Assembly (NCBI RefSeq): GCF_029212575.1
Contig: NZ_JARGPK010000073.1
Location: 1 to 33,568, forward strand
Reading direction: 5' to 3'
Source of the DNA: Antarcticimicrobium sp.
Lineage (GTDB): Bacteria; Pseudomonadota; Alphaproteobacteria; Rhodobacterales; Rhodobacteraceae
Length of the DNA stretch: 33,568 bases
Shown here piece after piece: positions 16,552 through 23,706 of this stretch. How positions within the stretch are numbered: position 1 is the stretch's first letter; each line of letters opens with the position of its first letter. The position numbers were made by a program, and so were the translations under genes. Under the pieces are notes generated by a model, which saw nothing but the letters and a program-made list of their open reading frames with translations, was not told where the DNA came from and searched no databases.

Positions 16552-17906
16552 CCGGACCGCTGCCGCCGAAACCGCCCGCACGGCCCGACAAGGTGTCGCT
16601 CTGGCGCTACCTGCGGCTGTTTCGGGCCGATATTCTCTCGGCGCAGCCGGCGCGGCTTTACCGCGCCTGGATGGCCGAGTTTCGCACGCCGTTCTTCCGC
16701 TCGTTCCTGATGAACCAGCCGGACCTGGTGAAGGCGGTGCTCAAGGACCGGCCCGGCGATTTTCCCAAGTCGGGCCGCATCGGCGAGGGGCTGCGGCCGC
16801 TCTTGGGCAATTCGGTGTTCCTGACCAATGGAGAGCTGTGGAAACGCCAGCGCCGGATCATCGACCCGGCCTTCGAGGGCGGGCGACTCAGGGATGTCTT
16901 TCCGGCGATGTGGGCGGCGGGCGAGGCCGCCGTTGCGCGGCTGGAGGGGCGCGCGGATGGCACCGCGATCGAGATCGAGGCGGAGGCAAGCCATGCCGCC
17001 GCCGACGTGATCTTCCGCACCTTGTTCTCGATCCCGATCGAACATGAGGTGGCGGCGGAGGTGTTCACCCGGTTCCGCGCCTACCAGAGGGCGCAGCCGA
17101 TCCTGAACCTGGCCGCCTTCCTGCCGCTGCCGCGCTGGATGCCGCGGTTTTACCCCCGGGGAACGCGGGCGAACGCGGCCAAGATCCGTGGGCTGATCCG
17201 GCGTCTGACGGCGGATCGCCAGGCGGAGATCGCGACGGGGACGGCGCCGGACGACCTGGCGACCAAGATCATGACCACGCTGGACCCGGAGACCGGCGAA
17301 GGCTTTGACACCGGGGAAATGGTGGATCAGGTCGCGATCTTTTTCCTTGCCGGGCATGAGACCAGCGCCTCGGCCCTGGCGTGGACGCTCTATCTGATGG
17401 CGCTCTATCCGGAGTGGCAGGAGAAGGTGGCGGCCGAGGCGGCGACGCTGGCGCCGGAGTTTGGCGCGGTGTCCAGACTGCGGATCAGCCGCGATGTGTT
17501 TCGAGAGGCGCTGCGCCTTTATCCGCCGGTGCCGATGATGGTGCGCGAGGCCCGCTGCCCGGAGCGGTTTCGCGACCGCGACGTGCCGCAAGGATCGCAA
17601 CTGGTGCTCAGCCCCTGGCACCTGCACCGGCACGCGCGGCTGTGGGAAGAACCCGACGGGTTCGACCCCGCCCGCTGGCAGACCCAGAACGGAAAGAAAT
17701 GCCAGCGCGAGGCCTATATCCCGTTTTCCGCCGGACCGCGAGTTTGCCCCGGGGCGGGGTTCGCGATGGTCGAGGGGCCGCTGCTGCTGTCGCTGCTGCT
17801 GCGGCGGTTCCGGGTCGCGCGGGTCGAGGGGCGCGATCCGGTGCCGGTGGCGCATCTGACGGTGCGGGCGAAGGACGGGATCTGGTTGCGGCTGGCGCCG
17901 CGGTAG
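16548..17906 (+). CDS. Cytochrome P450
   Basis: The 452-residue heme monooxygenase has every P450 hallmark. The I-helix oxygen-activation motif is AGHET from residue 268 (FLAGHETSASALAW), the ExxR pair is Glu320/Arg323 (FREALRLYPPVP), and the heme-thiolate loop FSAGPRVCPGAGFA has Cys400 as the iron ligand. There is no N-terminal membrane anchor, so it is a soluble bacterial type that would need a ferredoxin and reductase, neither of which is encoded nearby. The sequence around the I-helix and ExxR is similar in style to CYP4/CYP102-like fatty-acid hydroxylases, but the substrate is not determinable. Its start overlaps the stop of the hydrolase-like gene. Confidence 0.95.
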   Translation: MTGPLPPKPPARPDKVSLWRYLRLFRADILSAQPARLYRAWMAEFRTPFFRSFLMNQPDLVKAVLKDRPGDFPKSGRIGEGLRPLLGNSVFLTNGELWKRQRRIIDPAFEGGRLRDVFPAMWAAGEAAVARLEGRADGTAIEIEAEASHAAADVIFRTLFSIPIEHEVAAEVFTRFRAYQRAQPILNLAAFLPLPRWMPRFYPRGTRANAAKIRGLIRRLTADRQAEIATGTAPDDLATKIMTTLDPETGEGFDTGEMVDQVAIFFLAGHETSASALAWTLYLMALYPEWQEKVAAEAATLAPEFGAVSRLRISRDVFREALRLYPPVPMMVREARCPERFRDRDVPQGSQLVLSPWHLHRHARLWEEPDGFDPARWQTQNGKKCQREAYIPFSAGPRVCPGAGFAMVEGPLLLSLLLRRFRVARVEGRDPVPVAHLTVRAKDGIWLRLAPR

Positions 17907-17908
17907 AA

Positions 17909-17954
17909 GGAAACTCTTTTAAAGAGTTTCCCTGCAAGTTTTTTGAAAACTTGC
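17909..17954. terminator. Two tandem hairpins between convergent P450 and fumC-operon genes
   Basis: The first is GGAAACTCTTT / AAAGAGTTTCC (17909-17931, nearly perfect palindrome), and the second is GCAAGTTTT / AAAACTTGC with a 3-base loop (17934-17954). Both lie in the 53-base gap between the P450 stop and the stop of the small minus-strand gene. The T- and A-rich arms would support termination on both strands. Confidence 0.75.
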
Positions 17955-17959
17955 GCGGC

Positions 17960-18190
17960 TCAGACCAGCAGGCGGATCGGTTCGTTATTGCAGAAGATGA
18001 CGATCTGCGACCCGTTGCGCACCGCGTGATAGCCGCGCCGGCGGACTTCGGCGCAGAACCGGTCCAGCCCGGCGTTCATCTCGATATCCCGCAGCTTGCG
18101 GCGCACGACGCCGCCCTGGCGGGCGGCTTTTGCCTCGAACACCTGCTGCATCCAGATCTCGGGCGGAAGGGTGCGGATCGTCCTGGTCAT
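17960..18190 (-). CDS. Small conserved-looking protein of unknown function
   Basis: This 76-residue frame, starting MTRTIRTLPPEIWMQQVFEAK, is basic, mostly helical at first, and ends RGYHAVRNGSQIVIFCNNEPIRLLV, which looks like a short beta hairpin. I cannot assign a family. It is the last gene of a minus-strand set after fumC, DUF4169 and a ribbon-helix-helix gene, with a 23-base gap from the latter, and normal high-GC codon use supports it as real. Cotranscription with fumC is likely because no terminator is seen between them. Confidence 0.72.
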   Translation of the reverse strand: MTRTIRTLPPEIWMQQVFEAKAARQGGVVRRKLRDIEMNAGLDRFCAEVRRRGYHAVRNGSQIVIFCNNEPIRLLV

Positions 18191-18213
18191 ACCCGCAGCA
18201 TGACCCCGCGTGC

Positions 18214-18429
18214 TTAACGCGCCCTTAACCGCCGCAACACGTAAAGCCGGATCGCCGAGGCGAGACCGCAGTCGGTGCCCCGCACTTCATCGATCTCGGC
18301 GGCCAACTCGTTGATCGCCCGGCCGTCCCCGGCGGCGATCTCGCGGAAGGCTTGCCAGAATTCATCCTCAAGCGACACGCTGGTGCGATGGCCCCGGAGC
18401 GTGAGGGAATGCTTGCGCGGGCGGTTCAT
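18214..18429 (-). CDS. Ribbon-helix-helix domain protein
   Basis: The 71-residue protein reads RKHSLTLRGHRTSVSLEDEFWQAFREIAAGDGRAINELAAEIDEVRG. This is a beta strand followed by two helices in the manner of ribbon-helix-helix DNA-binding proteins of the RHH_4 type common in alphaproteobacteria. It could be a small transcriptional regulator; its target is unknown. The start codon overlaps the stop of the DUF4169 gene (ATGA, 18426-18429), which indicates translational coupling within the fumC operon. Autoregulation of the operon is possible but not shown. Confidence 0.82.
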   Translation of the reverse strand: MNRPRKHSLTLRGHRTSVSLEDEFWQAFREIAAGDGRAINELAAEIDEVRGTDCGLASAIRLYVLRRLRAR

Positions 18430-18614
18430 TCCTCGCGCCCGTCCTCGTGTTCATGGCCATCCAGATCGCGGCGGGCCTTTTCCGCGCGGGCGCGGTCCAG
18501 GTCCTTTTCGGCCTTGCTGCGGCCGAAGGTCACCGCGTTTTCGTCGGCACGGGCCTTATTCCCGGCCCGCGCCTTTTCTTTCCGAAACCGGTTCAGATTG
18601 ACCGGCTTTCCCAT
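18426..18614 (-). CDS. DUF4169 family protein
   Basis: This highly charged 62-residue protein begins [20 protein letters not shown], with a downstream FGRSKAEKDLDRARAEKARRDLDGH. This is the characteristic pattern of DUF4169, a small family of alphaproteobacterial proteins of unknown function that looks like one long helix. Its ATG overlaps the fumC stop by one base (TGATG), and its own stop overlaps the start of the ribbon-helix-helix gene. The three genes are therefore translated as a tight unit. Confidence 0.85.
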   Translation of the reverse strand: MGKPVNLNRFRKEKARAGNKARADENAVTFGRSKAEKDLDRARAEKARRDLDGHEHEDGREE

Positions 18615-20008
18615 CAGTCCCTGGGGCCGATCATCTGTTCGGGGCGCACCACTTTCTCGAAGGTCTCGGCATCGACGAAGCCCAGCGCGATCGCCTCTTC
18701 CTTCAGGGTGGTGCCGTTCTTGTGCGCGGTCTTGGCCACCTTGGTCGCGTTGTCATAGCCGATGGTGGGCGCCAGCGCGGTGACCAGCATCAGGCTTTCG
18801 GTCATCAGCTTCTCGATCCGCGCCTCGTTGGCCTCGATGCCGTTGAGCATCCGCTCGGTAAAGCTGTCGGCGGCGTCACCCAGAAGCTGGATCGACTGCA
18901 ACAGGTTGTAGGCCATCATCGGGTTGTAGACATTCAGCTCGAAATGCCCCTGGGAGCCTGCGAATTTGATCGCCGCGTCATTGCCCATCACGTGGGCTGC
19001 GACCTGGGTCAGCGCCTCGGCCTGGGTCGGGTTGACCTTGCCCGGCATGATCGACGATCCCGGCTCGTTCTCGGGCAGGATCAGCTCGCCCAGGCCCGAA
19101 CGCGGACCGGAGCCGAGGAAGCGGATGTCGTTGGCGATCTTGTAGCAGGAGCCGGCGACAGTGGCCAAAGCCCCCGACAGGAATACCATGGCATCATGGG
19201 CGGCCAGCGCCTCGAACTTGTTGGGCGCGGTGACGAAGGGCAGGCCGGTGATCGCCGCCATGTTCGCCGCGACCGTTTCGCCCCAGCCGTGCTTGGTGTT
19301 CAGCCCGGTGCCGACGGCTGTGCCGCCCTGGGCCAGTTCATAGATGCCGGGCAATGCCGCCTCGATACGGGCGATCCCCTGGCGGACCTGATGCGCGTAG
19401 CCGGAAAATTCCTGGCCCAGCGTCAGCGGCGTGGCGTCCTGGGTATGGGTGCGGCCGATCTTGATGATGTCCTTGAACTCTTCCGCCTTGGCCTCCAGTC
19501 CGGACAGCAGTTTCTTCAACCCCGGCAGCAGCACGTCGCGCACGCTCATCGCGGTGGCGATATGCATGGCGGTGGGAAAGGTGTCGTTCGAGGATTGGCC
19601 CATGTTGCAATGGTCATTAGGATGCACCGGATCCTTGGACCCGATCACGCCGCCGAGGATCTCGATCGCGCGGTTGGCAATCACCTCGTTGGCGTTCATG
19701 TTCGATTGGGTGCCCGAGCCGGTCTGCCAGACCACGAGGGGGAAGTTGTCGTCGAACTTGCCCTCGATCACCTCGCCGGCGGCCTGGATGATGGCACCGG
19801 CCAGCGTCGCGTCGAGGGCGCCGCTGTCCTTGTTGGCCATGGCGCAGGCCTGCTTGATGACACCCAGCGCCCGCACGATGGCGACCGGCTGTTTCTCCCA
19901 TCCGATCGGAAAATTCATCAGCGACCGCTGGGTCTGCGCGCCCCAGTATTTGTCGGCGGGAACCTCAAGCGGGCCAAAGCTGTCGGTCTCGGTGCGGGTT
20001 TCGGTCAT
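18614..20008 (-). CDS. fumC: Class II fumarate hydratase
   Basis: The 464-residue, iron-independent homotetrameric fumarase interconverts fumarate and L-malate in the TCA cycle. Signatures are the substrate loop [11 protein letters not shown] (residues 317-327, with the catalytic Ser), [15 protein letters not shown], and [19 protein letters not shown] containing the catalytic His region. The length is standard. ATG at 20008 is chosen since the conserved start follows ([22 protein letters not shown]) and a GGAG precedes it by about seven bases; upstream in-frame sequence has no family similarity. It leads a four-gene minus-strand operon and is divergent from a secreted protein gene 245 bases away. 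Confidence 0.97.
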   Translation of the reverse strand: MTETRTETDSFGPLEVPADKYWGAQTQRSLMNFPIGWEKQPVAIVRALGVIKQACAMANKDSGALDATLAGAIIQAAGEVIEGKFDDNFPLVVWQTGSGTQSNMNANEVIANRAIEILGGVIGSKDPVHPNDHCNMGQSSNDTFPTAMHIATAMSVRDVLLPGLKKLLSGLEAKAEEFKDIIKIGRTHTQDATPLTLGQEFSGYAHQVRQGIARIEAALPGIYELAQGGTAVGTGLNTKHGWGETVAANMAAITGLPFVTAPNKFEALAAHDAMVFLSGALATVAGSCYKIANDIRFLGSGPRSGLGELILPENEPGSSIMPGKVNPTQAEALTQVAAHVMGNDAAIKFAGSQGHFELNVYNPMMAYNLLQSIQLLGDAADSFTERMLNGIEANEARIEKLMTESLMLVTALAPTIGYDNATKVAKTAHKNGTTLKEEAIALGFVDAETFEKVVRPEQMIGPRD

Positions 20009-20035
20009 GGGGCACTCCGTTTCGGATAGGGTGTT

Positions 20036-20051
20036 GTATGCTTTCGTATGC
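20036..20051. repeat. GTATGC direct repeats upstream of fumC
   Basis: Two copies of GTATGC (20036-20041 and 20046-20051) start exactly 10 bases apart, one helical turn, about 30-45 bases upstream of the fumC start. They may be a regulator site on one face of the DNA or chance. Confidence 0.25.
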
Positions 20052-20253
20052 CGTCTAGCCGCCCCGCGAGGAAGGCGCAATCGGCCAGTTGCGCGCAGCA
20101 TAATTCCTTCGCACGTCAAGGTATAGCCGGGGCAGGGCGGCAATTATCTGCACGGTATGCATTGGGCGATTGTCTTGCTGACCCTACATTGTACCATGTT
20201 GGGAGTGCGACAGGCCGGGCATCGCGCGGCCACCAGACCGAAAGGACCGACGA

Positions 20254-20820
20254 ATGTCTGCTACCGTGGTGTTGCCGTCTTTGCCGATGCGCCTTCTATG
20301 GGCCTTCGCAGCGCTTGTCGCGATGCTGGCCGTCTCGCCGGCGCGTGCCAATGATCTGATCGCGCCTTTTGTCGGCGACTACTCCGGGTCTGCGGAGGTG
20401 GTCGCGGCCGATGGAGAGCGTACACCGCGCGACATGAGCGTCAGCATAAGCGCCAACAAGCAGGGGTTCACGGTGGAATGGACCTCGACCACGTACAAGC
20501 CCGACGGGCGGCTCAAGTCGAAATCCTATTCGATCGATTTCATTCCGACCGACCGCAACGGGCTGTTCAGTGCGGGCATGAAGCGCAATGTCTTTGGTCA
20601 TGCGGTGCAGCTGGACCCGATGAAGGGGGAACCCTTTGTCTGGGGCCGCATCCGCGGCGACACGATGACGATGTTCTCGCTGTTCGTGGACGAGACCGGC
20701 GATTACGAGATCCAGCAATTCGACCGCACGCTGACCGAGGGCGGGCTTGACCTCAGGTTCATCGTGACCCGCAATGGCCTTGAACAACGTTCGGTCGAAA
20801 CCTTTCTGAAACGGAAGTAA
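20254..20820 (+). CDS. Secreted or periplasmic protein of unknown function
   Basis: The 188-residue protein has a clear Sec signal peptide: the hydrophobic core LLWAFAALVAMLAVSP is followed by a probable cleavage after ARA (AN). The mature part begins DLIAPFVGDYSGSAEV and is rich in beta-strand-like segments (FTVEWTSTTYKPDGRLKSKSYSIDF, GEPFVWGRIRGDTMTMFSLFVDETGDYEIQQFDRTL). This suggests a lipocalin- or calycin-like beta barrel, but no family is recognised with confidence. An AAAGGAC ribosome-binding site lies before ATG. It converges on sspB with a 24-base gap. Confidence 0.82.
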   Translation: MSATVVLPSLPMRLLWAFAALVAMLAVSPARANDLIAPFVGDYSGSAEVVAADGERTPRDMSVSISANKQGFTVEWTSTTYKPDGRLKSKSYSIDFIPTDRNGLFSAGMKRNVFGHAVQLDPMKGEPFVWGRIRGDTMTMFSLFVDETGDYEIQQFDRTLTEGGLDLRFIVTRNGLEQRSVETFLKRK

Positions 20821-20826
20821 AGGGTC

Positions 20827-20844
20827 GCGTCTGCCGCCGGACGC
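20827..20844. terminator. Short hairpin between convergent secreted-protein and sspB genes
   Basis: GCGTC (20827-20831) and GACGC (20840-20844) form a short stem in the gap between the two stops. There is no T-run, so this is weak support. Confidence 0.25.
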
Positions 20845-21318
20845 CTACTTGCGGAAACTGTCGAGCGAAACGATGTCGGCATCGGGCCGGTGATCGTCTG
20901 CGCCGATCTCTTCCTCATCGTCGGGCTGATCCAGATCGTCCTCGTCGTCCTCGTCGTCCTCCTCCTCGGCCGCCTCGAACCGAAGGCCGAACTCCACCGA
21001 GGGGTCGACGAAGGTCTTGATCGCATCGTAGGGAATATAGATCGGCTCAGGCGAGTCGCCGAAGTTCAGCGTGACCGAGAATCCCTCGTCCGTGACCTCG
21101 AGATTGTCGTACCAGTGCTGCAGCACCACCGTCATCTCATCGGGATAGCGCTGCTGCAGCCAGTCGGCGATCTTCACCTCGGGATGCTGGGTGTCGAAGG
21201 TGATGAAAAAATGGTGCGCGCCGGGAAGTCCGTTTTCCTGCACACCCTTCAGGACGGTCTTGATCAGACCGCGCATCGCCTGATGCATCAGGTTGCCGTA
21301 ATCAATGCCGCGCGACAT
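20845..21318 (-). CDS. sspB: SspB, ClpXP adaptor for ssrA-tagged proteins
   Basis: The 157-residue adaptor tethers tmRNA-tagged proteins to the ClpXP protease. It starts MSRGIDYGNLMHQAMRGLIK, followed by the alpha-type SspB substrate-binding domain (HHFFITFDTQHPEVKIADWL, PDEMTVVLQHWYDNLEV, FGDSPEPIYIPYDAIKTFVDPSVEFGLRF). A very acidic flexible linker (about residues 120-145) and a C-terminal short motif (ADIVSLDSFRK), the likely ClpX-docking peptide, complete it. The start at 21318 has GGAG seven bases upstream; an in-frame upstream extension lacks family similarity. The tmRNA gene it serves lies only about 2 kb away on the same strand. Confidence 0.93.
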   Translation of the reverse strand: MSRGIDYGNLMHQAMRGLIKTVLKGVQENGLPGAHHFFITFDTQHPEVKIADWLQQRYPDEMTVVLQHWYDNLEVTDEGFSVTLNFGDSPEPIYIPYDAIKTFVDPSVEFGLRFEAAEEEDDEDDEDDLDQPDDEEEIGADDHRPDADIVSLDSFRK

Positions 21319-21408
21319 TTTCCATCTCCAAAAAGCCTTTGGCCAGCATAGGGGATTCGGTGGGAAACGAAAGAGGGGGAACACTGCGGGCGCAATCGCC
21401 GGACCCTG

Positions 21409-22692
21409 TCACAGAAAGTGCAACAGAACGCCCGCGCCGGCCAACAGGACAAGGGTTGGCCCGATGCCGCGCCGCGCCCAGATCATCAGGATCGCGGCCA
21501 GGGCGACAAGGCCCAGGGCTGCAAGGTCCAGCGTCGACAGGTCGGGATGCGGCAGGGTGACGGGACCGGCCCGGAAGACGGCGACGCGGTTGAACAGGAC
21601 ATGCAGGGCGAACCACAGCGACAGGTTCAGGATCACGCCGGCGACGGCGGCGGTGACCCCGCTCAAGGCCGCCGATAGCCGGGGGCGCGCCGCCAGTCGC
21701 TCCAGGTAAGGGGCGGCAAGGAAGATCCAGAGGAAACAGGGCAGGAAGGTCGCCCAGAGCGCCACCGCACCGGCCGCCAGCGCCAGCGCCGGGCCGCCCT
21801 GAAGCTGCCCGGTGAGCATGGCGACGAACTGGGTCACCAGGATCAGCGGCCCGGGCGTGGTTTCGGCCAGGCCGAGCGCATCGATCATCTGCGCGGTGGT
21901 GATCCAGCCATGGGTTTCGACCACGGTCTGGGTCATGTAGGCCAGAACGGCATAGGCCCCGCCAAAGGTGATCACGGCCAGCCAGGCAAAGAACCAGCCG
22001 ATTTGCGCCAGCAGCGCCGGGCCGGCCAGGGAAAGCGCAACCAGGGGGCCGAGCCACAGGGCCAGCCAGGGCAGGGCGGTGCGGAGCGGATGGGCGCCCG
22101 GTGCCGGGGGCGCCGCGGAGGTGGCAGCGGGGGCCTTTCCTCCTGCGCCGATCCAGCCCCAGAGCGCGGCCGCCGCGACGATCAGCGGGAAGGGCAGGTT
22201 CAGTGCAAAGATCGCGGCAAAGGAAAGCCCCGCGATGATCCTTGCGGTTGGCGTTGTCAACGCCTTGCGCGCCAACCCGCGCAGCGCCTGGACCACGATG
22301 ACGATCACCGCCGCCTTGATGCCGAGGAATCCCGCCTGCACCGGCGGCAGGGCGCCATAGGCGGCGTAGAGCGCCACCAGCGCCGCGATCAGCAGGGCGC
22401 CGGGAAGGACGAACAGCCCCCCCGCGATCAACCCGCCGGGCACCCCGCGCAGCCGCCACCCGGCGTAGGTCGCCAGCTGCATCGCCTCGGGACCCGGAAG
22501 CAGCATGCACAGCGACAGCGCGCGCAGGAAATCCGGCTCGTCGAGCCAGTCGCGTTCCTCCACCAGCTCCCGGTGCATCAGGGCGATCTGTGCGGCCGGA
22601 CCGCCAAAGGACAAAATGCCGATTCGACCGAACACCCGCACCACCTCGGGAAAGGCGGGCGGCGCGGCGGGGCGATCCGGAGCGTCGGGCAT
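21409..22692 (-). CDS. chrA: Chromate transporter ChrA, two-domain type
   Basis: The 427-residue inner-membrane protein has about ten hydrophobic helices and two tandem chromate-transport domains. Domain 1 carries GILSFGGPAAQIALMHRELV and LLPGPEAMQLATYAGWRL; domain 2 carries AVITFGGAYAVLAYMTQTVV and ETTPGPLILVTQFVAMLTG. The repeated FGG and PGP motifs are the CHR-family signature. Members export chromate or take up related oxyanions (sulfate). The linker between domains is Ala/Pro-rich (residues about 190-210). ATG at 22692 is used but no strong ribosome-binding site precedes it; the frame is open upstream to 22785. There is no chrB regulator nearby, so chromate resistance is not established by context. 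Confidence 0.92.
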   Translation of the reverse strand: MPDAPDRPAAPPAFPEVVRVFGRIGILSFGGPAAQIALMHRELVEERDWLDEPDFLRALSLCMLLPGPEAMQLATYAGWRLRGVPGGLIAGGLFVLPGALLIAALVALYAAYGALPPVQAGFLGIKAAVIVIVVQALRGLARKALTTPTARIIAGLSFAAIFALNLPFPLIVAAAALWGWIGAGGKAPAATSAAPPAPGAHPLRTALPWLALWLGPLVALSLAGPALLAQIGWFFAWLAVITFGGAYAVLAYMTQTVVETHGWITTAQMIDALGLAETTPGPLILVTQFVAMLTGQLQGGPALALAAGAVALWATFLPCFLWIFLAAPYLERLAARPRLSAALSGVTAAVAGVILNLSLWFALHVLFNRVAVFRAGPVTLPHPDLSTLDLAALGLVALAAILMIWARRGIGPTLVLLAGAGVLLHFL

Positions 22693-22819
22693 GGGGGATG
22701 AAACCTTGGCGACGGGCAATGGGCGATACGCTGGTCCGACAGGGCCGCGCCCCGCGGCGATATCCGTCCCGCGCGGACAGGTCAACGTGGGGCGCCAGCA
22801 CCCTGTCTGCGATGGCGCC

Positions 22820-23251
22820 TCAGGCCCAGGTCAGGCTCGCCCCGGTCATGCAGACCGGCAGGGTATGCGGCGGCAACTGGTCCATCTGTTCGAACAGGGA
22901 AATCACGTCGAACTGGTTATAGGCCTCGACCATCTTGTCGCCGTCGAACCGGGCCATCACCTGGCCCGTCATCTCGACCGGGGCGTGGTTATCGAGGCGT
23001 GTCATTTGCGCCCGAACGAGCGCGGCCAGCCAGTCGCCCTGTTCGACGGTCTTGTGCAGGGTCACCCGGATGTCGCCGAGGTGGTCGCGCATCACCTTGA
23101 CCAACTCGCGGAACTCGTCTGGTCCGAACTCGATCTCGGGCAGGACCCCGTTCGCCTCGGCGTTGGGGACGAACAACTCGCCGATGGCGTCCAGGTTTCC
23201 CCGGAACCACACCTCGTCGAACCAACGCTGCAACAGCTCCGTCTTGGTCAT
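22820..23251 (-). CDS. SnoaL-like / NTF2-fold protein
   Basis: This 143-residue protein (MTKTELLQRWFDEVWFRGNL, DAIGELFVPNAEANG, FRELVKVMRDHLGDIRVTLHKTVEQGDWLAALVRAQMT, MVEAYNQFDVISLFEQM) has the order of helices and strands of the SnoaL polyketide-cyclase-like/NTF2 superfamily. Such proteins range from cyclases and isomerases to proteins of unknown role, so no reaction is assigned. The start is supported by GGGAG upstream of the ATG; the frame extends to 23308 without family similarity. It lies directly downstream of the tmRNA gene on the same strand, with no clear T-rich terminator between. Confidence 0.82.
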   Translation of the reverse strand: MTKTELLQRWFDEVWFRGNLDAIGELFVPNAEANGVLPEIEFGPDEFRELVKVMRDHLGDIRVTLHKTVEQGDWLAALVRAQMTRLDNHAPVEMTGQVMARFDGDKMVEAYNQFDVISLFEQMDQLPPHTLPVCMTGASLTWA

Positions 23252-23317
23252 CACAACACTCCCTTTCACTGGAAGCTTGGAGCAACAACCTGACCAAATC
23301 CTAAACATGTGCGTGGG

Positions 23318-23630
23318 AAAGTGCAGGCTTCTGTTGCCAGGTGCCTGCGAACCCCGCCTTACGCTGCTAGGCGCAAGGGCTTAGTTTTCGGTCTGGTTAC
23401 TGCTTACGCAGCAACGGCAACCGGAGCACGATTGTCATTTGCAATTGTACTTTTCGGACCGATAACGGTGGTACCTCACCGGGACAAAGCAAACCCCTTT
23501 AGACGTTCGTCGATCCTGTTTCGGCCCCATGATCCCCAAATGAAGGATGTTTGGTGGAGCCGCCGGGTACCGCCCCCGGGTCCGAACCGCTTATTACGAG
23601 CGCGTTTATATCCATAGTCCCCGAGGGGAC
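23318..23630 (-). ncRNA. ssrA: Circularly permuted two-piece tmRNA gene
   Basis: On the minus strand an acceptor piece comes first and ends in GGCTCC-A-CCA (CCA at 23552-23554). After an intervening segment of about 23 bases the coding piece starts with GGGGCCG (down from 23528). GGGGCCG pairs with CGGCTCC (23556-23562) to make a 7-bp tRNA-like acceptor stem with one G-U pair and discriminator A. The GGATCGACG region that follows is typical of tmRNA 5' ends. The tag frame begins GCA at 23442 and stops TAA at 23404. A T-arm-like hairpin lies at 23563-23579. CGAAC in the coding piece can pair with GTTCG in the acceptor piece as a helix-2 core. The 5' end near 23630 fits the promoter; the 3' end, after a CAGGC/GCCTG hairpin, is approximate. 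Confidence 0.93.
23404..23442 (-). other. ssrA: tmRNA tag-peptide reading frame (ANDNRAPVAVAA)
   Basis: Twelve codons and TAA encode the degradation tag ANDNRAPVAVAA. The C-terminal AVAA resembles the ClpX-recognised end of other alphaproteobacterial tags (Caulobacter ends AVAA), and the N-terminal ANDN matches the SspB-contacted part of known tags. The resume codon is GCA, as in most bacteria. Confidence 0.92.
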
Positions 23631-23636
23631 ATTGCA

Positions 23637-23665
23637 AACATAGGCATCCGATCGGGAAATTTGAA
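23637..23665 (-). promoter_or_regulatory. Candidate ssrA promoter
   Basis: Read on the minus strand, TTCAAA (23665-23660) and TATGTT (23642-23637) are 17 bases apart. Position 23630, seven bases after the -10 element, is the G that opens the GTCCCC hairpin at the expected 5' end of the acceptor piece. Confidence 0.6.
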
Positions 23666-23706
23666 GGGGGAATCGTACGATGCGTACTTGGTGAAGGTGG
23701 CCGAGG

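Noticed and set aside
21302-22801. 499-codon alternative minus-strand frame over chrA
   Set aside because: The alternative frame is Arg/Gly/Ala-rich without membrane helices, whereas the chosen frame gives two clean chromate-transport domains.
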